Source of the DNA: CAYZQE01 sp964480635
GTDB taxonomy: Bacteria > Pseudomonadota > Gammaproteobacteria > GCA-001735895
Length of the DNA: 64,000 nt
Direction: 5' to 3'
Assembly (NCBI GenBank): GCA_964480635.1
Contig: CAYZQE010000001.1
Coordinates: forward strand, 18,251 to 82,250
Shown here: positions 8,471 through 18,010 of the stretch, piece by piece
Layout of the letters: the number at the start of each line of letters is the position of its first letter
Position numbering within the stretch: position 1 is the first letter of the stretch
Program-made: the position numbers and the translations under genes
The notes under the pieces: generated by a model
Told to the model about the DNA's origin: nothing
Seen by the model: only the letters and a program-made list of their open reading frames with translations
The model's database searches: none

Positions 8471-9379
8471 TTAAAAAAACCCAGAACTTCCGTCATCTGC
8501 ATCTTTAGGTGGCATATTTTCTTCGAAAAAACCAAAGCAGGCTTCTTTACTTTTAGGCGCTAAAATAGGCATTCCAATCATTTCTGCCGAATCATTAATG
8601 ACCGTGCTAGTACCAATCCATTTAATATGATGCCCTGTCTGACTTAATGTTTCTTTTAGGCTATATAGCAACTGTAAGCCTGCTGTATCAATCTTTATCA
8701 TTTCATCTGCATTGATTATTATTTCTTCATCGGCTGAGATCAAACTGGCGATTTGATCCTTTACTTCAGCAACTGTTTTTATCGTGAGCTCTGAACCTAA
8801 ATTAATCGCATCTTCTTTTGAAATATCTAATGTTTCCATATTTGTCGCCTCTAAAACGCTGTTATCGTCGTCAGTAAAAAAACCAAAGCCATCTTCTGAT
8901 GAGGTGTCCTCTACTTTAGGGCTATTTAACTCTTCTGCAAAAAAACCAAAACCATCTTCTGCTGATGTATCTTCTGCTTTAGATGTGACTGGCTCTTCTT
9001 TAAAAAAACCAAAGCCATCTTCCGACGAGCTGCCCTCTTCTTTAGAACTCTTTGATTCTTCTGAAAAGAAGCCGAAACCATCTTCTGCTGATGTATCTTC
9101 CACCTTAGAGTCATTTGACTCTTCAGTAAATAAACCAAAGCCTTCACTGCCATCGGTATTCGTTACTTCCTTAACAGCCTTATTCTTAGCTTTCTTTTTT
9201 ACTGTTTTCTTTACCGAATTTTTAGCCGCTTTCTTTACTATTTTCTCTGTCTTACTGACCGCTTTTTTAGGCTTTGATGTTTTTTCAGTTGGCTCATTTT
9301 TACCTTCTGACGCGTCAGGCTCTTTTAACCATGCTAAAGGATCATAGTCTAAAACTGATTTTTTTTTCTTTTTAACCAT
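8471..9379 (-). CDS. STAS-domain protein with lysine-rich N-terminus and GFGFF repeats
   Basis: A 302-residue protein with an unusual architecture. Residues 1-70 are strongly basic, rich in lysine. Residues 78-172 are five tandem units of about 21 residues, each built around E-D-G-F-G-F-F followed by acidic and serine-rich spacer. Residues about 180-275 form a STAS domain (IKIDTAGLQLLYSLKETL), the anti-sigma-antagonist fold used for protein-protein switching; a threonine-alanine pair stands where many STAS proteins have the phosphorylatable serine region. The tail repeats the motif as CFGFFEE and ends SSGFF. It lies between cheW and the CheZ-like gene. I infer a scaffold or adaptor presenting several short binding peptides; the partner is unknown. 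Confidence 0.7.
   Translation of the reverse strand: MVKKKKKSVLDYDPLAWLKEPDASEGKNEPTEKTSKPKKAVSKTEKIVKKAAKNSVKKTVKKKAKNKAVKEVTNTDGSEGFGLFTEESNDSKVEDTSAEDGFGFFSEESKSSKEEGSSSEDGFGFFKEEPVTSKAEDTSAEDGFGFFAEELNSPKVEDTSSEDGFGFFTDDDNSVLEATNMETLDISKEDAINLGSELTIKTVAEVKDQIASLISADEEIIINADEMIKIDTAGLQLLYSLKETLSQTGHHIKWIGTSTVINDSAEMIGMPILAPKSKEACFGFFEENMPPKDADDGSSGFF
8864..9148 (-). repeat. Five in-frame tandem repeats encoding EDGFGFF units
   Basis: Inside the STAS gene, a unit of 63 bp (21 codons) recurs five times, covering residues about 78-172. The GFGFF core codons are best conserved (on the plus strand, AAACCAAAGCCATCTTC and variants near 8880, 8943, 9006, 9069 and 9132). The spacers vary but keep acidic, serine and lysine residues. 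The first unit is degenerate (EGFGLF). Such a repeat can expand or contract by slippage without breaking the frame. Confidence 0.85.
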
Positions 9380-9381
9380 GA

Positions 9382-9873
9382 TTATTCCATTTCAGCTATC
9401 GTTTCAAACTCTTCAGAATCCAACAAACGTTCGGAATCCACTAACATGACCATATGTTCTTCTTTAGTCACCATGCCAATGACATAATCAGTATTAATCT
9501 TACTCCCCAAACTCGGAGACACTTTAATTTCATCTCGAGTCACCGACAACACGTCTGACACGGCGTCTACAACTATACCCATCATGTGACCATCCTCTTC
9601 ACCCACTGTTAATACAATAATGACCGTTGTAGGGTGATATTCAATATCATTAAGATTAAATCTAATTCTTAAATCAACAATAGGTACAATGCTGCCACGT
9701 AAATCTAAAACACCTTTAATAAAATCAGGCGTATTATGTAATTCCCGTATTTTTTCCCAACCTCTAATTTCCTTAACCTTCAGAATATCTATTCCATAGT
9801 CTTCTTGACCTAAGGTAAAGGTTAAAAACTCTAGCCTTTCATTTAGGTTATCGGTTTGATTTTGCTCTGACAT
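9382..9873 (-). CDS. cheW: CheW coupling protein (chemosensory operon 1, distal copy)
   Basis: A 163-residue single-domain CheW that links receptors to CheA. Recognisable blocks are FTLGQEDYGIDILKVKEIRGW, GVLDLRGSIVPIVDLR and GIVVDAVSDVLSV, spanning the two beta-barrel subdomains. It follows the CZB-containing receptor by six bases and precedes the STAS gene by two. It is one of two CheW proteins of this operon; the other is at 18011. Confidence 0.95.
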   Translation of the reverse strand: MSEQNQTDNLNERLEFLTFTLGQEDYGIDILKVKEIRGWEKIRELHNTPDFIKGVLDLRGSIVPIVDLRIRFNLNDIEYHPTTVIIVLTVGEEDGHMMGIVVDAVSDVLSVTRDEIKVSPSLGSKINTDYVIGMVTKEEHMVMLVDSERLLDSEEFETIAEME

Positions 9874-9879
9874 AATTTA

Positions 9880-12444
9880 CTAACCTTTTATTTTTTGCTC
9901 AATCGACGTAAGGTTTGCCACCACTTGCGTTGAGCATACAGTTACTTTGTTATATAGGTTTTCTGCGCTATCGCAATCGCCACCTTCCTTTGCATCAATA
10001 ATAGCTGAAATATAGCTGTGCATTTCTTTATGCGTTTTTTCCATATCCAGCAATTCTTGATGCTCGCCATAAACTCTTAAGCCATCGGCATACAACCATT
10101 TACCTAAATCGCAATGTCTATGTGACACGGCCTGCTCTTGTGTTAACTCTTCTTTATCATCTAGAAATTTTCTTAGTCGTTCTTTCCATGCTAAGTGCTT
10201 CGTTTTAGCTAATTTAAAGTCTAAGGTACTTGTGGCAACTGCTTTAACAATATCTGTTTTAAAGAACTGCATTTGGCCATTCATGGTATTCGACTGCTCA
10301 GACATATGTGTACTGGCTGCTGACGCTTCTTCTGCTAAAGCGGCATTTTGCTGTGTTAAATCATCAAGGCCGGTTAGGGCTTTACTAACTTGATCAACCC
10401 CTGTTGATTGCTCGGCACTAGCCGCTGCAATTTCACCAACAATATCGCTTACTTTTTTTACACCTAAAACAATGTGACCTAATGTTTCACCTGATTCATT
10501 CACTAAGTCAGAACCTGCTTTCACCTTATTAACACTATCTTGAATTAACTCTTTAATTTCTTTTGCAGCGGTTGCTGAACGCTGTGCTAAATTACGCACT
10601 TCAGTTGCTACAACTGCAAAACCACGGCCTTGATCACCGGCTCTAGCAGCTTCTACACTCGCATTAAGCGCCAACAAATTAGTTTGAAAAGCAATTTCGT
10701 CAATGACGCTAATAATTTCTGCTATTTTACTACTCGATTGGTTAATCTCTTCCATCGCATTAATAGCATCAGCAACCACATGACCACCCTTATCTGCAGT
10801 GTCCCCTGCTTCTGCTGCTAATTGGTTTGCTTGCGCGGCATTACCCGCGTTTTGTTTTACTGTCGAAGTTATTTCTTCCATGCTTGCCGCCACTTCTTCT
10901 AGTGCAGTTGCTTGCTGCTCTGTACGGTTTGATAAATTATTGTTACCCGAAGCAATTTCTTGCGAGGAATTATTAATCTGATTCGATGAATCCCTAATGC
11001 CATTCACGATATCTCTTAATTTAACAATCGTCTTATTCACATTATCTTTAACTTCACCGAACACACCATCATAAGCTCGATCAATCGTTTGCCCTAGATT
11101 ACCACCAGCAACGCCTGACATAACTTGATTAACATCTGCAAAGGTTGCTTCTAACACATCCAACATTTCATTTAAGTTAACTGATAAATTTTTGAAAAAA
11201 CCAACCTGGCTAGTCGCATTCAGTCGCGAACTTAAATTACCCGATTGAGCAGCAACCACTAGATGCTCAATCTCTTTTTCAAAATTACGCTCAATTGTTA
11301 AATCACGCCACTCCAAGATAGTGCCAACGCGCTGGCCATCTTGAATCACGGGACTCGAATTAATACTTAATACTCGACGACCTAATGACTTTTCTTCTGT
11401 ATGACTATTTTTTAATCCATCTAATAATCGACGTTGTTTTACCGCATCATTATAAAAGATGTCTAAAGGTGTGCCCAAAAGTTTTTCGGCATTAAAGCCT
11501 GTTACTTGCTGAGAAATATCGTCAGTCGCATCTTTAAACATCGACTTAATCGTTTCATTTAAATAGATAATATTATAATTTTGATCAACTAACATAACGT
11601 TCGATCCCGCATTATCTAACGCTGATTGAATACGCTGGCCAGCTGTTGCTTTTTCACGCGCATCCATCACATCAAAGCCTAAACGCACTTGCAATGTAAA
11701 CAACCGTCTTAATAAACTACCCATATCATCTTTACGAGAAATATCAGTCCAGTTAAAATATTCTCCTCGACTTATCTCTGATATTTTATCGTATAGATAG
11801 TCCATTGGTTTACTGATTTTTTTTACTAAAAAAATACCTAAGACCAAAAAGATAATCGCTAAACCTAACATTAGCTGAGCGACAAATATCACCTCGACCC
11901 CCCTCATCAATAGGATACTCATGAGTAACATGACGAGAGAGAAAAAACCGACTCCAATATATTGAAGACCAACAGATGATAACGACTGAAACTTTTCTAT
12001 TAACGCACCAAAGCCTGTTTTTGTTAAAGTTTCTTGGCCTGAATTAACCTGTTGATAAAGCTTTTCTGCATCGCTTATCTGTTGGTCTGTAGGTCGTGTT
12101 CTTACTGACATATACTCAACAATACTGCCATCCTGATAAATAGGCGACACATTGGCATTAACCCAATAATAATCACCATTTTTAGCCCTATTTTTAATGG
12201 GTGCTGTCCATGGGATTTTCTTATTAAGATCATCCCATAAAGATTGAAATGCTTCTGATGGCATGTCTGGGTGTCGTACTAAATTATGATTCTTACCCAT
12301 CAATTCGTCATAACTAAACCCACTAATTTCCATGAATTCTTTATTACAATAGGTAATAACCCCTTTTAAATTTGTTTTTGAAACCAAAATAGACCCTTCA
12401 CGCATTTTGACTTCGTTATTCGTTACTGGCTCATTAACTTTCAT
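9880..12444 (-). CDS. Methyl-accepting chemotaxis protein, Aer-like PAS input and C-terminal CZB domain
   Basis: An 854-residue receptor with no periplasmic domain. An N-terminal PAS domain (about residues 15-125, GFSYDELMGKNHNLVRHPDMP) resembles the FAD-binding PAS of the Aer redox/aerotaxis receptor. Two close membrane helices (about 160-210) are followed by HAMP-like segments, a second PAS (NVMLVDQNYNIIYLNETIKS) and the signalling hairpin with EIAFQTNLLALNASVEAARAG. The C-terminus is a zinc-binding CZB domain with HLAWK, HCDLGKW and THKEMH. CZB domains in other bacteria sense zinc or hypochlorite-type oxidants. The CZB replaces the tail, so there is no CheR-binding pentapeptide. Likely input is intracellular redox or energy state. 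Confidence 0.93.
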   Translation of the reverse strand: MKVNEPVTNNEVKMREGSILVSKTNLKGVITYCNKEFMEISGFSYDELMGKNHNLVRHPDMPSEAFQSLWDDLNKKIPWTAPIKNRAKNGDYYWVNANVSPIYQDGSIVEYMSVRTRPTDQQISDAEKLYQQVNSGQETLTKTGFGALIEKFQSLSSVGLQYIGVGFFSLVMLLMSILLMRGVEVIFVAQLMLGLAIIFLVLGIFLVKKISKPMDYLYDKISEISRGEYFNWTDISRKDDMGSLLRRLFTLQVRLGFDVMDAREKATAGQRIQSALDNAGSNVMLVDQNYNIIYLNETIKSMFKDATDDISQQVTGFNAEKLLGTPLDIFYNDAVKQRRLLDGLKNSHTEEKSLGRRVLSINSSPVIQDGQRVGTILEWRDLTIERNFEKEIEHLVVAAQSGNLSSRLNATSQVGFFKNLSVNLNEMLDVLEATFADVNQVMSGVAGGNLGQTIDRAYDGVFGEVKDNVNKTIVKLRDIVNGIRDSSNQINNSSQEIASGNNNLSNRTEQQATALEEVAASMEEITSTVKQNAGNAAQANQLAAEAGDTADKGGHVVADAINAMEEINQSSSKIAEIISVIDEIAFQTNLLALNASVEAARAGDQGRGFAVVATEVRNLAQRSATAAKEIKELIQDSVNKVKAGSDLVNESGETLGHIVLGVKKVSDIVGEIAAASAEQSTGVDQVSKALTGLDDLTQQNAALAEEASAASTHMSEQSNTMNGQMQFFKTDIVKAVATSTLDFKLAKTKHLAWKERLRKFLDDKEELTQEQAVSHRHCDLGKWLYADGLRVYGEHQELLDMEKTHKEMHSYISAIIDAKEGGDCDSAENLYNKVTVCSTQVVANLTSIEQKIKG

Positions 12445-12469
12445 TCTTTAAATTCCTTAGAGTTAATTA

Positions 12470-15202
12470 TTAGAATTCATCCCAATCATCAGATGATTGT
12501 AAATCTATTCCTTTTTTGGCTACTGAATTTTTTGTTTCTATTTCGGGCTGCTTCTTTTCTGACGGCTTCTTTTCTGGCTCTTCATCAAAAATCATTGGCT
12601 CATTAAAATGTACCCTTTTATTGTCTACATTTCCGCTGTCATCAATTTTAAAGAAGCTGACATCTTGTTGCATAATTGAAGACCGTTCTGACAAATTAAT
12701 ACTTGCTGCCGTCACTTCTTCCGCTAAAGTCGCATTTTGTTGAGTGAGCGTATCCATTGATGTGATGGCAATATTGACTTCTTGAATGCCTTTTGATTGC
12801 TCTTCACTGGCTGCCGCGATTTCAGAAATAATGTCTACCACCTTTCTCACGCCAGTTTCAATGTCAGCTAGCGATTGCCCTGAGTCATTGACAAGTTTTG
12901 ACCCTGCTTCCACCTTAATAACACTATCGTTTATTAACTCTTTAATTTCTTTTGCTGCGGTTGCAGAACGTTGCGCTAAATTTCGAACTTCTGTTGCAAC
13001 GACGGCAAAACCCCTGCCTTGATCACCCGCTCTTGCAGCTTCTACACTAGCATTCAGTGCTAATAAATTTGTTTGGAAAGCAATTTCATCAATCACACCG
13101 ATTATGTCGGCAATCTTTGTGCTTGATTCATTAATCTGTGCCATCGCATCAATGGCATCATGAATAACACTGCCACCCTCTTGAGCTATATGTTGGGCTT
13201 CTTTTGCTAAACCATTTGCCATTATTGAATTAGACGTATTTTCAGACACAGTTGCTGTTAATTCAGCAATACTCGCGGCGGTTTCTTCTAAGGCTGCGGC
13301 TTGCTGCTCAGAGCGCATCGATAGATTTCCGTTACCTTCCGCGATCTCATTAGAAATTCCATCAATCACACTGGCGCTGGTAATAATTTTTTTGGTTATT
13401 TCACGTAAATTGATGACGGTCTTAGCGGCTGCTTGCTCAACTTTGCCAAAAATGCCGACATTGACTTCATTAACATCCTTTGTTAAATCACCTTTTGCGA
13501 GTGTTTGCATGGATTCGTTTAATGAATTTAAGGCGTTTTCGACAATGACTAATAGCTCATTAGTATTTGAGCTTAAGGTTGCAAAGAAACCTGTTTTATT
13601 AGACAAATCAATTTTAGTCGCTAAGTCACCCCCCATAGCAAGAGATACAACATTAGCAATCTCTGACTCCATAGAAATCTCTAAGGTTTTATCTTGAATT
13701 TCATAAACCTTACCAAGTAACTCTCCATCATCTGCAAAAATTTTATTTGAAGTAACCAATAAGGTATTACCCTGATATAACACTTTTTGTTTATCACATT
13801 CTTCATGCTCACTCAGAAAAACATCATGTGTTAACACACTACTTGCTGCGCCATTTTCTAGTGACAATTGATCAACTTTGTCATACAACTCTTGAGCCAT
13901 GTTATTAACATAAACCACTTTATTTTTATTATCTATAACCAGAACATTCCCAGAAATGCTATCTAATGCTGTTTTTACTCGTGCATTTTCACGTGAAATT
14001 AAACGCTCAGTATCAATACTGTCTTTCAATTCCTTTTGCATATGACCCAACGACTTGAAGAGTTGCCCAAATTCATCAGTCGATTTAACTATAATATTGT
14101 TATTTAAATTTCCTTTAGCAATTTCTTTGGCCAAACTAACCGCCCAATTTAATGAATGTGTAATCAAACGACTTAAGAACCAAGCGATCAAAAGCGCCAT
14201 GACTATCACTACAACTAACACTATATAAAATTGTTTTGATTGAGCAGTGTAAATATTGTCAACGTGTTCTTGGGCTAGCGATATGTTTTCTTTTTGACGA
14301 TAAATTAATGCGTCTATTTTTTCTTTTATGCTCAGTAATAAGGGTGTGACTTGCGTTTTTACAATGTAAGCGTCTTGACGCCATTTATCACTATTATGAA
14401 GCTCAATTAACTGACCAAAATTATTCATGAATTGTGTTTTTAAAGCTATAAATTGCTCTAAAGAGTCTGATTGATCTAAAGTTAATAAGTCATCATCATT
14501 TTGTAGTACCAACAACCTTTCGACCATAGCATCAACATTGCTGCTATATAACTTAATATTATCAATAGCCGCGGGGGCTTTGAAGGCTAAAAATAAACGT
14601 AATTCAGTCATCACACTGGCCCAGCTATACCTTAATTTATGAATTAAAGTTATCACCTCTTTTCGCTCTTCAATGTATTCTTCTTCGTCTTCAGAGCTTA
14701 GCATTTGCCCTAATAACTGTAACAGCTCCCTATTTAAAGGGTTAATTTTTTCTTGGGCAAAGCCCACTGCCAAAATATTGAGATTATTGTCTTTCGATAA
14801 GGCCAACAACCTGGGTTTAATTTTTTGAATGGCCTCAACGTCAACGGCTATTTTATTGATTAATTCGACAGATTGTTGATCAGCCGCTATTGCCTTTTCT
14901 TTTTTTAGTGACTTCATGGTGATCGTGATACGGTTTAAACCCACCACAAAACTTTGTTCTTTATCCGCATCACCGGTCAGTAAATAAATACCCATCGCTC
15001 CAAAAACAGCTTCTATTTGGGCATTTAAAAGGCCTGCTTTTTCGACAGCCACTTGATTTTCAGTAGACACTGTTTGAAAGGTTTCATACACCAAATTTAA
15101 ACTATTATTAGAACTGACGGCTTTTAGCACAAAAATACTAACGACCACCATAAAGCCTAAAGAAATTTTATATCGGATTGATAAATTATTAAAAAATTGC
15201 AT
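12470..15202 (-). CDS. Methyl-accepting chemotaxis protein with large helical periplasmic domain
   Basis: A 910-residue receptor. A membrane helix near residues 10-28 and another near 328-348 enclose about 300 residues of predicted helix, a size and pattern like four-helix or bimodular helical sensor domains; the ligand is unknown. The cytoplasmic part is HAMP, a PAS (GNVLVIDNKNKVVYVNNMAQ), further linker and the signalling hairpin EIAFQTNLLALNASVEAARAG. It ends DDWDEF, a W-x-x-F tail like the CheR/CheB tether NWETF. The cytoplasmic half is closely similar to those of the two neighbouring receptors, pointing to tandem duplication with exchanged sensor regions. Confidence 0.93.
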   Translation of the reverse strand: MQFFNNLSIRYKISLGFMVVVSIFVLKAVSSNNSLNLVYETFQTVSTENQVAVEKAGLLNAQIEAVFGAMGIYLLTGDADKEQSFVVGLNRITITMKSLKKEKAIAADQQSVELINKIAVDVEAIQKIKPRLLALSKDNNLNILAVGFAQEKINPLNRELLQLLGQMLSSEDEEEYIEERKEVITLIHKLRYSWASVMTELRLFLAFKAPAAIDNIKLYSSNVDAMVERLLVLQNDDDLLTLDQSDSLEQFIALKTQFMNNFGQLIELHNSDKWRQDAYIVKTQVTPLLLSIKEKIDALIYRQKENISLAQEHVDNIYTAQSKQFYIVLVVVIVMALLIAWFLSRLITHSLNWAVSLAKEIAKGNLNNNIIVKSTDEFGQLFKSLGHMQKELKDSIDTERLISRENARVKTALDSISGNVLVIDNKNKVVYVNNMAQELYDKVDQLSLENGAASSVLTHDVFLSEHEECDKQKVLYQGNTLLVTSNKIFADDGELLGKVYEIQDKTLEISMESEIANVVSLAMGGDLATKIDLSNKTGFFATLSSNTNELLVIVENALNSLNESMQTLAKGDLTKDVNEVNVGIFGKVEQAAAKTVINLREITKKIITSASVIDGISNEIAEGNGNLSMRSEQQAAALEETAASIAELTATVSENTSNSIMANGLAKEAQHIAQEGGSVIHDAIDAMAQINESSTKIADIIGVIDEIAFQTNLLALNASVEAARAGDQGRGFAVVATEVRNLAQRSATAAKEIKELINDSVIKVEAGSKLVNDSGQSLADIETGVRKVVDIISEIAAASEEQSKGIQEVNIAITSMDTLTQQNATLAEEVTAASINLSERSSIMQQDVSFFKIDDSGNVDNKRVHFNEPMIFDEEPEKKPSEKKQPEIETKNSVAKKGIDLQSSDDWDEF

Positions 15203-15235
15203 GAATTAAATCTCTCTCATCCTACTTATTATGAC

Positions 15236-17950
15236 TTAAAATTCTTCCCATTCATCAGCCGCAGGAGCAGATGGCTCTGGTATCGCTACTGGTGACGAAG
15301 TGGGCTTTGATTCACTAGAGGGTGCCTCTTTTTTCAGAGCAGAAGGTGCTTTTAAACTAGTCTGCGCATCAGATTCAGTTAATTTAAAGTACGTCATTTG
15401 CTCTAACATATCATTGGCTCCCTGTGTCATATTGACACTGGCTGCCGATGTTTCTTCTGCTAACGCTGCATTTTGTTGCGTCATCTCATCCATACTGGCT
15501 ACCGCAGTATTCGCTTGTTCAATACCCGCTGTTTGCTCTTCACTGGCTGCTGCAATTTCGCCGACAATATCGCCTACTTTTTTAATGCCTTGAACAATTT
15601 CATCCAATGTTTCACCTGATTCATTCACCAAAGAAGAACCAATTTCTACTTTTTTAACACTATCTTGAATGAGTTCTTTAATCTCTTTTGCAGCAGTTGC
15701 TGAACGTTGCGCTAAATTTCTAACCTCGGTTGCCACAACAGCAAAGCCTCTACCTTGCTCACCAGCGCGGGCAGCCTCAACACTCGCATTAAGGGCTAAT
15801 AGATTAGTTTGGAAGGCAATTTCATCAATCACTCCAATAATTTCTGCAATTTTGTTACTTGAACTATTGATTTCAGTCATCGCCTTAATCGCGCCTTCTA
15901 CAACATCACCACCTTTATTGGCAACTTCTCTTGCCGATGCTGCTAAAATATTAGCTTGTTGTGCGTTATCTGAATTTTGCTTTACGATTGAGGTCAATTC
16001 TTCCATGCTGGCAGCGGTTTCTTCAAGAGCACTGGCTTGCTGATCTGTACGACCTGAAAGACTATTATTACCCGAGGCTATTTCTGTTGATGCATTGGTC
16101 AAATCTGACGTAGAACTGCGTATTTCTCCAATCACTCGGGCAAATTGAACAATGGTTTCATTCACATGATCGCTGACCTCGCCAAATGTTCCGCCATAAT
16201 TATTTTCTATGTGTTTGGTTAAGTCACCGTGAGACAGTGCTGACATGACATTTTTAATGTCATCTAATGTATTAGAAATTTCGGCAACCATGTCATTAAT
16301 ACCTTCACTTAAATTAAGGAAGAAACCTGATTTGCCTTGAGTTGCAATGCGTTGATCTAAATCACCAGATTTAGCGGCGACTACTATTTGTTCGATTTCT
16401 TTTTCGACATTAACTTCTATTGTTCTATCTTCCCATTCCACTACGGTACCAATACGCTCACCGTCATCACTCACAACAGGGTTCGCAATAAATCGCATAT
16501 TATGACCGCCAACAAGAAAATCAGCTTCATGACGCGACTCTAACATTTTAACCAAGCCTCTTTGGTAACTTGACTCTTTATTAAAAATATCCATATTTGA
16601 GCCAACCAAGCTATCAACTGAAAATGCGGGTAAATCTTTAACAATACCTTCTTCTGCATTTCTAAACATAGAAATAGCAGCATCGTTCATATAAATAATG
16701 TCATTTTTTTGATTCACGAGCATGACATTTGCGCTGACATTATCGAGAGCCTGTCTAATACGTGAATTCTCTCGACTAATGACCGCATCACTTTCAATGC
16801 GCTCTTTAAGGCCTGTTTGCATCGTCTTTAACGAGCCCAACATATTACCCAATTCATCCGTACTATTGACGGTGATAGCCCCTGTTAAATCACCCTTAGC
16901 TATTTTTTGTACCATATTTAATGCACTAGCAACCGACTCTCTAATGCCTTTTTGGACGATATAACCTAAAAACAATGTAATCAGAATTGAAAAAATAGAC
17001 ACTAATGCCGCTGAAATCAATGTCGAGCTTGCTGTATCGCCCATTTCTTTTGATTTATTAATTAATGATGTCGTTAAGCTATCTGCAACTTTATTTAATA
17101 AATTGATTTTTCCAGTTTGCTGCTGAACCCATTCATCTGGCTCTATGCCAAAAGCACCGTAATCTGATGCTTCAAAGGCCTTAGCCCTCATTGCGGCCGT
17201 TTTATCAACATATTCACCAACCATTGTGGCGATATAAAGTTCTTTTTGTTGAGCGCTTGCCAACGAAAGGTAAACGCTTTCATAAACATTTTGCCCGTTG
17301 ACCGCATTATTAAAATCTGAAAAATTAGCACCTACAAATTGATCGTTTTTAAACACTTGGGCAAGCACTTTACGCTCTGTAATGGCTAAACTTTTTATGT
17401 GTAAAAAATTAGAATAAGATGCCGAAATAATCGCGGCTTCTTTACTGGGGCTCATGGCGGGTAATAAGCCAATCACATCAAGTAAACTTGAGCTCAGTTG
17501 CTTATAAAATGCTGCCGCTTTATTGCGTTTTAATTTTTTATTGTTAATAGCGCTGCGCTTATCGTCAATAGTTGCTAACATTTCTTGAGAGCTAGCAACT
17601 TGTGCGCTAAAGACATCCGTTACTGCATTATTATCTATGTCATTTAAGGCACCTTTTAGATTACTAATGGCTTTATTAGTGTTGCCTCGAGCATTCTCTA
17701 TTTCTTCGCCAAACTTTTTACCTCTGGCTCTTTGGTACTTTTCGGTAATATTTTTTTCAATAACCAATACATCCAATAGCTTATTCGTTGCAATAGCCAT
17801 TTCAATTAAATTGCTCATCGCCGCAGCTTCTGACGCTGTGTTTTGTGCATTTAGAAACTGTTTACCCGAAAAAAATACTAAGCTAACTAATGGAATGATT
17901 AACATCAATCCTAGTTTTTTACCCAATTTCATATTATTAATTAAATTCAC
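15236..17950 (-). CDS. Methyl-accepting chemotaxis protein with NIT-like periplasmic sensor
   Basis: A 904-residue receptor. Between membrane helices near residues 10-27 and 308-328 lies an all-helical domain resembling the NIT (nitrate/nitrite-sensing) family: a first long helix with IEKNITEKYQRARGKKF, a middle LAITERKVLAQVF and a final PDEWVQQQTGKINLLNKV. The NIT assignment is from pattern recognition only. The cytoplasmic part is HAMP, PAS (NVMLVNQKNDIIYMND), linker and signalling hairpin. It ends DEWEEF, a W-x-x-F tether for CheR/CheB. It is the first of three receptors after cheW in this operon. Confidence 0.92.
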   Translation of the reverse strand: MNLINNMKLGKKLGLMLIIPLVSLVFFSGKQFLNAQNTASEAAAMSNLIEMAIATNKLLDVLVIEKNITEKYQRARGKKFGEEIENARGNTNKAISNLKGALNDIDNNAVTDVFSAQVASSQEMLATIDDKRSAINNKKLKRNKAAAFYKQLSSSLLDVIGLLPAMSPSKEAAIISASYSNFLHIKSLAITERKVLAQVFKNDQFVGANFSDFNNAVNGQNVYESVYLSLASAQQKELYIATMVGEYVDKTAAMRAKAFEASDYGAFGIEPDEWVQQQTGKINLLNKVADSLTTSLINKSKEMGDTASSTLISAALVSIFSILITLFLGYIVQKGIRESVASALNMVQKIAKGDLTGAITVNSTDELGNMLGSLKTMQTGLKERIESDAVISRENSRIRQALDNVSANVMLVNQKNDIIYMNDAAISMFRNAEEGIVKDLPAFSVDSLVGSNMDIFNKESSYQRGLVKMLESRHEADFLVGGHNMRFIANPVVSDDGERIGTVVEWEDRTIEVNVEKEIEQIVVAAKSGDLDQRIATQGKSGFFLNLSEGINDMVAEISNTLDDIKNVMSALSHGDLTKHIENNYGGTFGEVSDHVNETIVQFARVIGEIRSSTSDLTNASTEIASGNNSLSGRTDQQASALEETAASMEELTSIVKQNSDNAQQANILAASAREVANKGGDVVEGAIKAMTEINSSSNKIAEIIGVIDEIAFQTNLLALNASVEAARAGEQGRGFAVVATEVRNLAQRSATAAKEIKELIQDSVKKVEIGSSLVNESGETLDEIVQGIKKVGDIVGEIAAASEEQTAGIEQANTAVASMDEMTQQNAALAEETSAASVNMTQGANDMLEQMTYFKLTESDAQTSLKAPSALKKEAPSSESKPTSSPVAIPEPSAPAADEWEEF

Positions 17951-18010
17951 TCTTCCACCTTTCTTACTTTAAGTTTTTACTTTTTTGTATTATATTTTCA
18001 TGACTGAGTT

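Noticed and set aside
8926..9153. Second minus-strand frame inside the STAS repeat region
   Set aside because: A shifted frame kept open by the same 63-bp repeat unit; no domain and no start signal.
8784..9347. 187-codon plus-strand frame opposite the STAS gene, rich in S/K/P repeats
   Set aside because: It is the mirror image of the tandem repeat on the other strand; the minus-strand product has a real STAS domain and fits the operon.
15669..16043. Plus-strand frames opposite the receptor genes (also near 10630, 12786, 13392 and 17637)
   Set aside because: They recur opposite the conserved signalling hairpin of each receptor, as expected for antisense frames of a repeated domain.
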